Positions 1 through 6,547 of a stretch of 17,223 nt of DNA are shown in pieces. The translations under genes were made by a program, and so were the position numbers. Every line of letters begins with the position of its first letter. Position 1 is the stretch's first letter. The notes beneath the pieces were generated by a model that saw only the letters and a program-made list of their open reading frames with translations, had not been told where the DNA came from and did no database searches. The stretch is taken from contig JANYBA010000146.1 in assembly GCA_025360985.1 (NCBI GenBank), forward strand, positions 1 through 17,223. The letters are read 5' to 3'. Source of the DNA: Gammaproteobacteria bacterium (GTDB lineage Bacteria > Pseudomonadota > Gammaproteobacteria > Xanthomonadales > Xanthomonadaceae).

Positions 1-435
1 ATCGGCGCCAGCATCATGGGCAAGCGGATGTTCGAGCAGGGAGAGCGCGCCTGGCCGGAGGAGGCTCCGTTCCACACACCGGTGTACGTCCTGACCCATG
101 AGAAGCGCGGACCCTGGGTGCGCCCGGGCGGGACGACCTTCCACTTCGTCAACGACGGGCCCGAGCGTGCCCTTGGGATGGCCCGGGAATCCGCTGGCAG
201 CCGCGATGTTCGGATCGCCGGTGGCGCCGATGTGATCCAGCAATACCTGGCCATGGATGTCGTCGACGAGCTGGAGATCGCCCTGGCGCCCGTGTTGTTC
301 GGCGGTGGCCGGCGTCTGTTCGAGAACATGCGCGAACCCGGGCCTAAGTTTCGCATTGACAAGGTTCTTGATGGTCCGGACGCCACGCACTTGCGTTACG
401 TGCGCGGTGAATCCTTACAAGGACGTACGCAATGA
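1..435 (+). CDS. Dihydrofolate reductase family protein (RibD C-terminal domain), 5' end outside window
   Basis: The reading frame is open from base 1, so the true start lies upstream; the Met codon at 16 is internal. About 144 C-terminal residues are visible. The opening residues IGASIMGKRMFEQGERAW match the 'GRxMF..GE.AW' segment of small DHFR-like proteins. The segment DVRIAGGADVIQQYL followed by VDELEIALAPVLFGGGRRLF is the typical C-terminal NADPH-binding and strand region of the RibD_C/DHFR-like fold. The family is thought to contain NADPH-dependent reductases; the substrate of stand-alone copies is generally unknown, and the sequence does not show folate specificity. The stop overlaps the start of the truncated VOC gene at 432 (ATGA), which suggests the two were once translated together. 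Confidence 0.85.
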   Translation: MGASIMGKRMFEQGERAWPEEAPFHTPVYVLTHEKRGPWVRPGGTTFHFVNDGPERALGMARESAGSRDVRIAGGADVIQQYLAMDVVDELEIALAPVLFGGGRRLFENMREPGPKFRIDKVLDGPDATHLRYVRGESLQGRTQ

Positions 436-530
436 ACCTGACTCCTGTCGAGATCAAGGCTTTCGTTCCCGCGCGGGATTTCGAGGCGTCAAAAAATTTC
501 TATCTCGCCAACATCGACCTTGGGGCCTGA
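432..530 (+). pseudogene. Truncated VOC/glyoxalase-family gene, N-terminal remnant
   Basis: An ATG at 432 overlaps the stop of the upstream reductase gene (ATGA) and opens a frame of only 32 codons. The product begins MNLTPVEIKAFVPARDFEAS and continues KNFYLANIDLGA. The pattern 'I.AFVPARDFEAS..FY' is the first strand and helix of VOC (glyoxalase/bleomycin-resistance) proteins, which normally run to 115-150 residues. After FY the match to the family is lost and a TGA follows at 528-530. No continuation of a VOC fold was recognised in any frame downstream to 658. The most likely reading is that the 3' part of the gene has been replaced by unrelated sequence. A functional 32-residue peptide is possible but less likely. 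Confidence 0.65.
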
Positions 531-658
531 CTCCTCGCTCCAGGGTGCCCCCTGATAAAACCCAGGGAGTATTCCCCCAACGCGCAGGCGAGTCCTGATT
601 ATTCGGTCGACCCGAAGGCAGGTAGACTGATGGCAACGGTCAGCCACGGAGAATGCCC
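531..658. other. Non-coding junction after the VOC remnant, with competing short stems
   Basis: This 128-base gap separates the truncated VOC gene from the PhnB-like gene. CAGGG at 541-545 can pair with CCCTG at 550-554 (loop TGCC). The same CCCTG can instead pair with a second CAGGG at 563-567, so two stems are mutually exclusive. A TAGACT at 623-628 could serve as a -10 element for the gene at 659, but no good -35 stands in front of it. A GGAG at 648-651 is the likely ribosome binding site for that gene. There is no T-run after either stem, so a classical terminator is not supported. Confidence 0.4.
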
Positions 659-1138
659 ATGGTATCCAAGAACACGATTTGCCTCTGGTACGACGGCACC
701 GCCCTCGATGCCGCGAAGTTCTACGCCGAGACGTTCCCGGATAGCGCGGTCCGAGCGGTCCATCGCGCACCCGGCGACTATCCCTCGGGCCACCAGGGCG
801 ACGTGCTGACGGTCGAATTCACCGTGATCGGCATTCCTTGCCTCGGCCTGAATGGGGGCCCGGCGTTCAAACAGACCGAGGCATTCTCGTTCCAGGTGGC
901 GACTGACGACCAGGCCGAGACCGATCGTTTGTGGAACGCGATCGTCGGCAACGGCGGCCAGGAAAGCGCCTGCGGCTGGTGCAAGGACAAGTGGGGCCTG
1001 TCTTGGCAGATTACCCCGCGCGCGCTCATTGCCGCGATCACCGACCCCGATCACGCCGCGGCCAAGCGCGCTTTCGAAGCGATGATGCAAATGGGCAAGA
1101 TCGACATCGCCGCCATCGAGGCGGCGCGTCGCGGCTGA
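659..1138 (+). CDS. VOC-superfamily protein of the PhnB / 3-demethylubiquinone-methyltransferase-like type
   Basis: The 159-residue product starts MVSKNTICLWYDGTALDAAK and contains FYAETFPDSAV, the segment 'FY...FP.S' typical of this family. Further family features are GDVLTVEFTVIGIPCLGLNGG and FSFQV near the middle, and the end region KDKWGLSWQITP (about residues 109-120), with DPDHAAAKRAFEAMMQMGKIDI closing the protein. These proteins have two beta-alpha-beta-beta-beta modules; despite the database name, most are not shown to be methyltransferases. An ATG at 653 is in frame but only one base from the GGAG at 648-651. The ATG at 659 has a 7-base spacing and was chosen. The next gene, also VOC-type, begins 25 bases downstream on the same strand. 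The family call is secure; the substrate is unknown. Confidence 0.85.
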   Translation: MVSKNTICLWYDGTALDAAKFYAETFPDSAVRAVHRAPGDYPSGHQGDVLTVEFTVIGIPCLGLNGGPAFKQTEAFSFQVATDDQAETDRLWNAIVGNGGQESACGWCKDKWGLSWQITPRALIAAITDPDHAAAKRAFEAMMQMGKIDIAAIEAARRG

Positions 1139-1163
1139 AGGGGCTTCATTCCGAGGAGGTTCC

Positions 1164-1550
1164 ATGAAACGAGTCACCGGCATTGGCGGCATTTTCTTCA
1201 AGGCCAAGGACGCTCCAGCACTGCGGGCCTGGTACCAGCAGCACCTCGGAATCGACGTCCAGGCGTGGGGCGGCACGGCATTCACCTGGACCGACGCCGA
1301 CGGCAATCCGATGTCCGGAACGACGGTCTGGTCAATTGGTTCGGCGCAAGGCGACCAATTCGCGCCCAGCGCCGCCAACTTCATGATCAATTACCGGGTG
1401 GAGGATCTCCACGCCCTGGTCAAGGTCTTGCGCGAAGAGGGTTGCAACGTACTCGAGAAGATCGACGATTCCGAGTACGGCAAGTTCGGTTGGGTCATCG
1501 ACCCGGAAGGAAACAAGGTCGAACTCTGGCAGCCGCCTGTCGGCCAGTGA
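1164..1550 (+). CDS. VOC family protein (glyoxalase/bleomycin-resistance fold)
   Basis: The 128-residue protein opens with MKRVTGIGGIFFKAKDAPAL followed by RAWYQQHLGI, the classic first strand and helix of a VOC domain. It ends YGKFGWVIDPEGNKVELWQP, where 'DPEGN..ELWQP' is the highly conserved C-terminal VOC strand. Its glutamate (E of VELWQP, about residue 122) is a likely metal ligand by family analogy. The start is fixed by a very strong ribosome binding site, GAGGAGGT at 1153-1160, three bases before the ATG. It follows the PhnB-like gene closely and precedes a membrane protein gene with its own GGAGG. Members include glyoxalases, dioxygenases and drug-binding proteins, and the sequence does not decide among them. 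Confidence 0.88.
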   Translation: MKRVTGIGGIFFKAKDAPALRAWYQQHLGIDVQAWGGTAFTWTDADGNPMSGTTVWSIGSAQGDQFAPSAANFMINYRVEDLHALVKVLREEGCNVLEKIDDSEYGKFGWVIDPEGNKVELWQPPVGQ

Positions 1551-1586
1551 TGCGTCACCCCATTTGCAGAAACGCTCGGAGGGCAC

Positions 1587-2117
1587 ATGGATCATTACAT
1601 CGAGCTCGACACGATCGCCGTCGTGGCTATCACCCTCGCGGCGCTCACCAGCATCCTCGCGGCGGTGCGCGGCGGGCATCTTCATGAATGGGCGCCGCGA
1701 TACCGGCTCGGCTTCTGGATGCTGGTGCAGTACAGCATGGGCGCGCTCGGTTTCGCCTTGCTGCCGTCGCTCTTGCGGGACTTCAACATCACTTCCTGGA
1801 CTGGACTGGTGGTGCTCCTGGCCTTGTTCCAATTCGGCAGCGGCGTGCACTTCCTCCGGCGCCACTGGCAGCTGGAACACGTGGGCAACGCCTCCCGCAG
1901 CAGGACGATCTGGTTCCTCGGCTCGCTGACGATGTTCTTCACGTCGGCGCTGCTGATCTGGTCCACGTTCGAAATGATGGGAGGCGCGAACTATTACGTC
2001 TATCACTTCGGCGTCGCCGTTTGCCTGCTGGCATCGCTCGCCGCCTTTGTTGGCTTCTTGCGCCTTGAACCGCGCGCCACTGGCCAGGGCAATGCCGATG
2101 CGGCCTGGCTGGAGTGA
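1587..2117 (+). CDS. Hypothetical five-helix inner-membrane protein
   Basis: The 176-residue product was not recognised as a named family. Five hydrophobic segments are visible: about residues 9-28, 38-60, 70-90, 105-128 and 134-157. The loop around residue 30-38 (RGGHLHEWAPRYR) and that around 91-104 (RRHWQLEHVGNASRSR) are rich in His and Arg, consistent with cytoplasmic faces. A GGAGG at 1578-1582, four bases before the ATG, supports the start. The stop overlaps the GTG start of the next gene (GTGA at 2114-2117), which suggests translational coupling. No catalytic motif is evident. Confidence 0.75.
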   Translation: MDHYIELDTIAVVAITLAALTSILAAVRGGHLHEWAPRYRLGFWMLVQYSMGALGFALLPSLLRDFNITSWTGLVVLLALFQFGSGVHFLRRHWQLEHVGNASRSRTIWFLGSLTMFFTSALLIWSTFEMMGGANYYVYHFGVAVCLLASLAAFVGFLRLEPRATGQGNADAAWLE

Positions 2118-2683
2118 CGCACTGGCTGCCATCCGATGGCCGGAAGTACTCGCCGGGTCGGTCTGCATGGCGGGGTTCGGCCTGTTCGCTGTGGATCAAT
2201 TCCTACGTGCCGGCACCGCCGACCGAGCGGGACATCGCCGCCACGCGCGCGCTGTCGTTGGCCAATTGCGGCGCTGGCCTGTTCGATGTCGCCACGCACG
2301 ATTCCATCTGCCCTGCCTACGACATGATCTCGCTCGAAGCTACGCCCTGCCTCGGAACCTGCGAGAGTTTCGCCCTCACCCTCCACGCCGACGGCAAGGC
2401 GGAGCTGGTGGGCGATGCGCCCGACAAGTCCAGCGGCAACTTCGAGGCCAACATCAGCCCGGCCGAGTTTCGCCAGATTTCCAATCTGGTCGCCTCGCTG
2501 CAACTGGACCTGCGCGGCGGCTATTCCCCGCCGCCGGTGGACGCGAGCGATACCGTCCTGAAAGCGGGATGTCGGGGCCAGTGGACCATCCACGCCAACT
2601 ACGCGGGCGAACGCGGTGAGTTCCCATCCTTGGTAAAGTGCCTGCAAGACATCAGGAACCAAGCCGACTGGTCGGCGCATTAG
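2114..2683 (+). CDS. DUF6438-like protein, possibly frameshifted near the N-terminus
   Basis: From the GTG at 2114 the product is 189 residues. The recognisable part is DMISLEATPCLGTCESFALT (about residues 70-89) with HADGKAELVG after it. This resembles the 'isLertpCfGtCp.y.l.i..dG' signature of DUF6438 proteins, a family of unknown function with a conserved Cys-x3-Cys (C79 and C83 here). The first ~30 residues (VTHWLPSDGRKYSPGRSAWR onward) are Ser/Arg/Trp-rich and look unlike a real leader. The frame one base earlier, starting at 2092 or 2098, instead encodes a hydrophobic stretch VLAGSVCMAGFGLFAVDQFL (2146-2205), which would suit a membrane anchor. A single frameshift near 2200-2215 would join that anchor to the DUF6438 domain. 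The domain call is moderate and the start uncertain. Confidence 0.6.
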   Translation: MTHWLPSDGRKYSPGRSAWRGSACSLWINSYVPAPPTERDIAATRALSLANCGAGLFDVATHDSICPAYDMISLEATPCLGTCESFALTLHADGKAELVGDAPDKSSGNFEANISPAEFRQISNLVASLQLDLRGGYSPPPVDASDTVLKAGCRGQWTIHANYAGERGEFPSLVKCLQDIRNQADWSAH

Positions 2684-2698
2684 CGAGCAGCGACGCGC

Positions 2699-3094
2699 AT
2701 GGGCAACCTGTCGAAAATCCTCGCCTTCAAGATCGCATTGACCGTGGCGGTCTGGTGCATTCCGCTCCTGCTCTTCCCGACCACGTGGCTGCTGGCGCTG
2801 GGCTTCCCGGTGCCGGAGCCGCAACTATTCCTCAGGCTGCTCGGGATGGCTTACACAGCCCTGGTTGTTGGTTACGGCTTCGGGCTGAGAGCAGCTTCCC
2901 GGGGTGCCTATCCCGCCGGCGTGGTTTGGGTCGGCATCGTCAGCAACGGCGGCGCGTGCGTGATGCTGGCCATCGGCGCTGCCTTTGGCGTCTGGGCCGC
3001 ATGGGGCACGATCGCGCAGGCGATCATGTGGGGCTCGTTGCTTGGCACGGCCGCGATCACCGCCGCGCTCGTGCGGTTCGGGCCCTGCCGGTGA
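2699..3094 (+). CDS. Hypothetical four-helix membrane protein
   Basis: The 131-residue product starts MGNLSKILAFKIALTVAVW and has four hydrophobic segments at about residues 8-34, 43-64, 73-98 and 104-126. I did not recognise a named family with confidence; small four-helix proteins of this type are common and uncharacterised in proteobacteria. No strong Shine-Dalgarno precedes the ATG; GCGAGCAGCGACGC is only a weak candidate. It lies 15 bases after the DUF6438-like gene and 49 bases before the MAPEG gene, all on the same strand. No active-site motif is visible. Confidence 0.7.
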   Translation: MGNLSKILAFKIALTVAVWCIPLLLFPTTWLLALGFPVPEPQLFLRLLGMAYTALVVGYGFGLRAASRGAYPAGVVWVGIVSNGGACVMLAIGAAFGVWAAWGTIAQAIMWGSLLGTAAITAALVRFGPCR

Positions 3095-3143
3095 TTGCGA
3101 TTGGCCGTATGGCATAGTTGAGCCACTGCCTCTGGAGCATGAA

Positions 3144-3569
3144 ATGACCACCGCCAGCCCGATGCTCGCCCCTGTCATCGCCCTCGTCGCCTGGTCCGCC
3201 GTGATCTGGGCCTGGATGTACGTGACCCGGATTCCGGCGATCATCCGCGCCAGGATGCGACTGGACCCGATGATTCCGCGCGGCGAGCAGATGGCGCAGC
3301 TCCCCGCGGTGGTGCGCTGGAAGGCCGATAACTACAACCACCTGATGGAGCAACCCACGTTGTTCTACGCCGTCGCCATCAGCCTGGCGGTGCTCGGGGA
3401 CGATTCCCGGAGCAGCCTGGTGCTGGCGTGGGGCTATGTCGGCATCCGCGTCGTGCATAGCCTGGTGCAAACCTCGTGGAACCATATCCCGACGCGCTTT
3501 TCGCTGTTTTTGGTTTCCTCGCTGGCCCTGATTGGCCTGACCTACAAGGCCGCGGTCCTGGTTTTTTGA
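3144..3569 (+). CDS. MAPEG family membrane protein
   Basis: The 141-residue product has the MAPEG (membrane-associated eicosanoid/glutathione metabolism) layout of four transmembrane helices, at about residues 7-27, 67-86, 91-108 and 116-140. The signature is RWKADNYNHLMEQPTLFYAV (about residues 54-73), where 'N..E.P..F' is the conserved MAPEG helix-2 motif, followed by a second conserved block, YVGIRVVHSLVQ. Eukaryotic relatives are glutathione transferases or isomerases; bacterial members are poorly defined. The start at 3144 follows TGGAG at 3133-3137 with suitable spacing. An in-frame open stretch continues upstream to 2985, but it overlaps the preceding gene and carries no MAPEG sequence. 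Confidence 0.88.
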   Translation: MTTASPMLAPVIALVAWSAVIWAWMYVTRIPAIIRARMRLDPMIPRGEQMAQLPAVVRWKADNYNHLMEQPTLFYAVAISLAVLGDDSRSSLVLAWGYVGIRVVHSLVQTSWNHIPTRFSLFLVSSLALIGLTYKAAVLVF

Positions 3570-3650
3570 TGGCGGACAAGGCCCTCGCCCGCGATGATCG
3601 GCGGAGCTACACTTTATTGGCGTCAATCAACATTTCCCGAGGAGACCAAG

Positions 3651-3854
3651 GTGAAAATCCTGCTTGCGATGACTTGCTGGGCGCTGTTGTTCGTCCTGAG
3701 TTGGCCATTGGCGTTGTTGGTGCTGGTGCTGTGGCCGATCGTGTGGCTGGTTTCCTTGCCGTTCCGCGCGCTGGGACTGGCCTTCACTGCCTTGTTCGCA
3801 ACGCTGCGCGCCATGCTCCTGCTGCCCGCGCGCCTGCTCGGATCGCGGGCGTGA
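3651..3854 (+). CDS. Small hydrophobic membrane protein, 67 residues
   Basis: A GTG at 3651 stands six bases after AGGAG (3640-3644) and begins VKILLAMTCWALLFVLSWPL. Almost the whole protein is hydrophobic, with two helices at about residues 3-22 and 23-45 and an Arg-containing tail ending PARLLGSRA. An in-frame ATG at 3594 would add 19 residues but has no ribosome binding site. The stop overlaps the GTG start of the next gene (GTGA at 3851-3854). The function is unknown. The clean initiation signal and coupled downstream gene are the main reasons for calling it real. Confidence 0.6.
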   Translation: MKILLAMTCWALLFVLSWPLALLVLVLWPIVWLVSLPFRALGLAFTALFATLRAMLLLPARLLGSRA

Positions 3855-4180
3855 AGACCGTCGCAGCCAATGAAGTGCGCGACGGCGACCATTGCGACGT
3901 CATCGGCGGCACCGACAAGGATCTCAGGGCCCTCAGCGCGCTCAACTCGCGCTTCATCCATAATTTCGTCAGCAACGACGTCGCCGGCCACGACGCCATC
4001 CTGCATCCGTCGTTCCGGACGGTGACTTCCTCCACCTACGTCCGGACCGACGGCGCCTGGCTGTGCTGTCTCGCGCAGTTGACGCCCGTGGCGCCGGCGA
4101 ACTACCCCGCCGACGACACGATCGTCGTTCGCTATCTCCGGGGAAAACTGCAACCGTCGAATGCCGCCCGCGATGCCTGA
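3851..4180 (+). CDS. NTF2/SnoaL-like protein with an apparent internal deletion
   Basis: The 109-residue product has LNSRFIHNFVSNDVAGHDAI and LHPSF at residues 31-55, the first helix and strand of NTF2-like (DUF4440/SnoaL-type) proteins. It then passes almost directly (RTVTSS, residues 56-61) into TYVRTDGAWLCCLAQLTPVA (62-81), which is the last pair of strands of the same fold. Family members are normally 120-165 residues, with several strands between these blocks. Here roughly 50 residues appear to be missing in frame. The remaining protein could not form the usual cone-shaped barrel, so the gene is probably decaying although still open. The GTG at 3851 overlaps the upstream stop, and the 3' end overlaps the next gene by 20 bases. 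Confidence 0.55.
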   Translation: MKTVAANEVRDGDHCDVIGGTDKDLRALSALNSRFIHNFVSNDVAGHDAILHPSFRTVTSSTYVRTDGAWLCCLAQLTPVAPANYPADDTIVVRYLRGKLQPSNAARDA

Positions 4181-4874
4181 GGGCTCGGCCCTTGCTGCGC
4201 TGGTGCGCGCCATGGAACCGGTGCTGAACCCGGGGGTTTTCGTATTCGCTTCCGTCGCCGCCGATTCCCGCACCGATCTATCGGCCGCGATCGCGACGAT
4301 TCGCGAGGCCGAGGGCACCTCCGTCGTGCTCGCGGAAGCCGACGCGACCCGCTTGGGCGTTCCGGGCAGTTTTCGCTGCCGCTGGATCACCCTCAAGGTC
4401 AACTCAAGTCTCGACGCGGCTGGGCTGACGGCGGCGTTTTCAACATGCCTGGGCGCCGCCGGCATCCCCTGCAACGTGGTAGCGGGCATGCATCACGACC
4501 ACCTGTTCGTGCCGGTCGAGCGCGCGGACGACGCCATGCGGGCGCTGCGCTCGCTGCAGGCGTCGGCGGGCACGGCCCGGTACAGCTACGCCTGGGAGTT
4601 CCTGGTGCCGCCAGAGTCGCAGGTCGCGTTCGAGCGGCACTATGGCCCCGACGGCGGTTGGGTGGCGCTGTTCCGGCGCGCGCCGGGCTTCATCGAATCC
4701 GTGTTGCTCAAGGATCGCGCCACACTGGGGCGATACCTTACGGTCGACCGCTGGCGATCGGAAGCGGACTACCGCGCTTTTCGCGCAGCGTATTCACTGG
4801 AATACTCGCAGATGGACCAACAGGGCGAACTGCTGACCACGAACGAGCGCGCGATCGGAGAGTACGACGAATGA
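4161..4874 (+). CDS. ACT-domain / antibiotic-monooxygenase-like fusion protein
   Basis: This 237-residue protein has two parts. Residues 8-134 resemble stand-alone bacterial ACT-domain proteins: NPGVFVFASV, then REAEGTSVVLAEADA, FRCRWITLKVNSSLDAAGLT and the hallmark CNVVAGMHHDHLFVPVERAD near residues 104-123. Residues 141-232 resemble an antibiotic-biosynthesis-monooxygenase-like (dimeric ferredoxin-like) domain: YAWEFLVPPESQVAFERHYG, WVALFRRAPGFIESVLLKD, then RYLTVDRWRSEADYRAFRA. ACT domains usually bind amino acids or other small ligands; ABM domains may be enzymes or oligomerisation units. The link SAGTAR is short. The start at 4161 overlaps the previous gene; an in-frame ATG at 4173 is an alternative, and neither has a clear ribosome binding site. 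The stop overlaps the next start (ATGA at 4871). Confidence 0.75.
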   Translation: MPPAMPEGSALAALVRAMEPVLNPGVFVFASVAADSRTDLSAAIATIREAEGTSVVLAEADATRLGVPGSFRCRWITLKVNSSLDAAGLTAAFSTCLGAAGIPCNVVAGMHHDHLFVPVERADDAMRALRSLQASAGTARYSYAWEFLVPPESQVAFERHYGPDGGWVALFRRAPGFIESVLLKDRATLGRYLTVDRWRSEADYRAFRAAYSLEYSQMDQQGELLTTNERAIGEYDE

Positions 4875-5281
4875 CCAGCCAGGCCCTGGGCGATAGCGGC
4901 GCCCCCTACCACGCGCATATCTACTACCTCCCGGAGTCGCGCGCGCAGGCCGAAGCGCTCCAGGCCCGCCTGCGTGGATTCATGGCGGACGGCGCGAAGC
5001 CGCGCGTGCTTTACGTCGGCCAATTGCGCGACGGCAGCGTCGGCCCGCATCCCATCCCGCAGTTCGAGATCCACATCACCCGGGGCGAACTGCCGCGGCT
5101 GCTGCCGGTGTTCGAGGCTTCCGGGCTGACGACCCTGGTGCACCCATTGACCGACGACGACCTCGCCGACCACACGTGGCTCGGCCATTGGCTCGGCCAA
5201 CCGCTGGCGCTCGACCTGACCACTCTCGACCCTCCGGGCAAGAACCAGGGCATCGCCCGTTTCGCCCGATCGGATTTCTAG
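4871..5281 (+). CDS. DOPA 4,5-dioxygenase family protein
   Basis: The 136-residue product starts with an ATG overlapping the upstream stop (ATGA). The N-terminal YHAHIYYLPESRAQAEALQ, the central GPHPIPQFEIHIT (residues 59-70) and the C-terminal HPLTDDDLADHTWLGHWLG (91-109) are the three conserved blocks of the small DOPA-dioxygenase family. Histidines 14, 16, 60, 68, 91, 101 and 106 are candidate metal or substrate ligands. Fungal relatives cleave the catechol ring of L-DOPA during betalain-type pigment synthesis; the role of bacterial copies is mostly unknown. It is the last gene of the + strand run, ending 10 bases before the convergent lipoprotein gene. Confidence 0.85.
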   Translation: MTSQALGDSGAPYHAHIYYLPESRAQAEALQARLRGFMADGAKPRVLYVGQLRDGSVGPHPIPQFEIHITRGELPRLLPVFEASGLTTLVHPLTDDDLADHTWLGHWLGQPLALDLTTLDPPGKNQGIARFARSDF

Positions 5282-5291
5282 CCGCGCGTCC

Positions 5292-6455
5292 TCACCGGCT
5301 CGGGGTCAGCACCTGCTGCGAGGTCATGGACCGCAAGCGAGCGGTGTAGAGATCGCGCTCGGCGGTGGTGGTGCTGTTGGCGATCGCGAGCGCCAGTTGC
5401 TTGCGCGCCTGGTCGTAGTCGCCGAGCGCGTAGTAGGCCGCGCCCAGCCAGGCGTGGAACTCGTGGTAATAAGCCTCGCGCTCGACTTCCTTGGCGAACA
5501 TGTCGCGCGCCTTGGCGTAGTCCTTGTCCTGCATCGCCTTCATGCCGATGTCGAAGTAGTAGAACGGCGGATTGAGCTGGATCTTCTTCAGGGTTTCGTT
5601 CCAGCGGTTCGCCTCGTCCTGGCGGCCGAGCCGGCCGAGCACCACGACCAGGTTCGAGATCGGGCTTGGGTCGCCTGGCGCCAGCCCGACGATGTACTTC
5701 AGGATTCGCTCGGCCTGCGGCAGGTCGCCGTGGCGCATGTACACCACCGCCAGCGTGTTGTACGCGGTCAGGAAGGTGGGATCCTGGACGATCGCGTGGC
5801 GCGCCCAGTGGTAGGCATCGTCGATGTGCCCTTCGCCGAGCGTTTCGGCAGCGCGATTGTTCATGTACATCGCGATGATGGTGGCTTCGCGGACGACCCG
5901 CACGTGCTGGCCGGCGGTGTCCCTGGGCGGCAGGAAATCGATCGTCATCGGCGTTTCGGTGCTGTTTTTCACCCGGCCGCCGGTCTCGTGCTGTTCGAGC
6001 GAAAGATTCACGTGGCCGCTGACGTAGATGATGTCGTCCTTGCGGCTCACGGTCTGGCTGGAAAACACGCTCTGGTATTGCACAGGCAGGCCGAGTTGGT
6101 GCGCGAACGCCGCGGTCAGGATGACCAGCGACAGGCAATTGCCGCTCTTGGCCGCGAACGCCTGGGCGGCATTCCGGGTCATGCTCGAATCGTATTCGAG
6201 CTTGAGCTGCTTGCTGCTGTAGAGGGCCTCGAACAAAGCCCGGCGCGTATCGCCGCCGTGCATCTGCGGGCCGATGTGGCCGATCATGTAGGCGCGCATG
6301 TCGTCGTTCATGGCGAAAATATCGCCGGTGCTGACCGAAGCCGAGGGCGCGGCGAACAACGAGTCGTTGAAGAATTGCGACGCGTCCTGGCCGGCCGGCA
6401 CGGTCGCGCAATCGGCAAGCAACAGCATCAGGATCAGGACGGCCCGCAACTTCAT
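5292..6455 (-). CDS. TPR-repeat lipoprotein with transglutaminase-like domain
   Basis: The 387-residue product begins MKLRAVLILMLLLADCATV, a short lipoprotein signal peptide with Cys16 as the probable lipidation site. The -1 residue is Asp, unusual for a lipobox. A transglutaminase-like core follows: SGNCLSLVILTAAFAHQLGL with Cys107, SGHVNLSL with His148 and MTIDFLPP with Asp173, together a plausible Cys-His-Asp triad. Residues about 197-285 and 297-365 hold TPR-like helix pairs (for example AYNTLAVVYMRHGDLPQAER and GAAYYALGDYDQARKQLALA). Such proteins sit at the bacterial envelope and may act in protein-protein contacts or proteolysis. The ATG has GAAGG six bases upstream, and a promoter lies at 6508-6536. 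The gene is monocistronic: both neighbours point the other way. Confidence 0.85.
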   Translation of the reverse strand: MKLRAVLILMLLLADCATVPAGQDASQFFNDSLFAAPSASVSTGDIFAMNDDMRAYMIGHIGPQMHGGDTRRALFEALYSSKQLKLEYDSSMTRNAAQAFAAKSGNCLSLVILTAAFAHQLGLPVQYQSVFSSQTVSRKDDIIYVSGHVNLSLEQHETGGRVKNSTETPMTIDFLPPRDTAGQHVRVVREATIIAMYMNNRAAETLGEGHIDDAYHWARHAIVQDPTFLTAYNTLAVVYMRHGDLPQAERILKYIVGLAPGDPSPISNLVVVLGRLGRQDEANRWNETLKKIQLNPPFYYFDIGMKAMQDKDYAKARDMFAKEVEREAYYHEFHAWLGAAYYALGDYDQARKQLALAIANSTTTAERDLYTARLRSMTSQQVLTPSR

Positions 6456-6507
6456 CTGGCGCCTTCATTTCCACGGCCGGGAGCGGCTGTGGCGTGCTTG
6501 AGAAAAA

Positions 6508-6536
6508 AGTATCATTGGCGCTCCCGTTCAAGTCAA
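6508..6536 (-). promoter_or_regulatory. Probable sigma70 promoter of the TPR lipoprotein gene
   Basis: On the minus strand TTGACT (6536-6531) is followed after exactly 17 bases by GATACT (6513-6508). These match the -35 and -10 consensus at 5/6 and 4/6 positions. Transcription would begin near 6501, giving a leader of about 45 bases before the ATG at 6455. The downstream T-run (CTTTTTT) just after the -10 may ease melting. Confidence 0.5.
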
Positions 6537-6547
6537 GCGCGGTCCCC

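Noticed and set aside
3613..3650. Possible start of the small membrane protein at 3594 instead of 3651.
   Set aside because: The segment ahead of 3651 has no ribosome binding site for 3594, whereas GTG 3651 follows AGGAG with ideal spacing.
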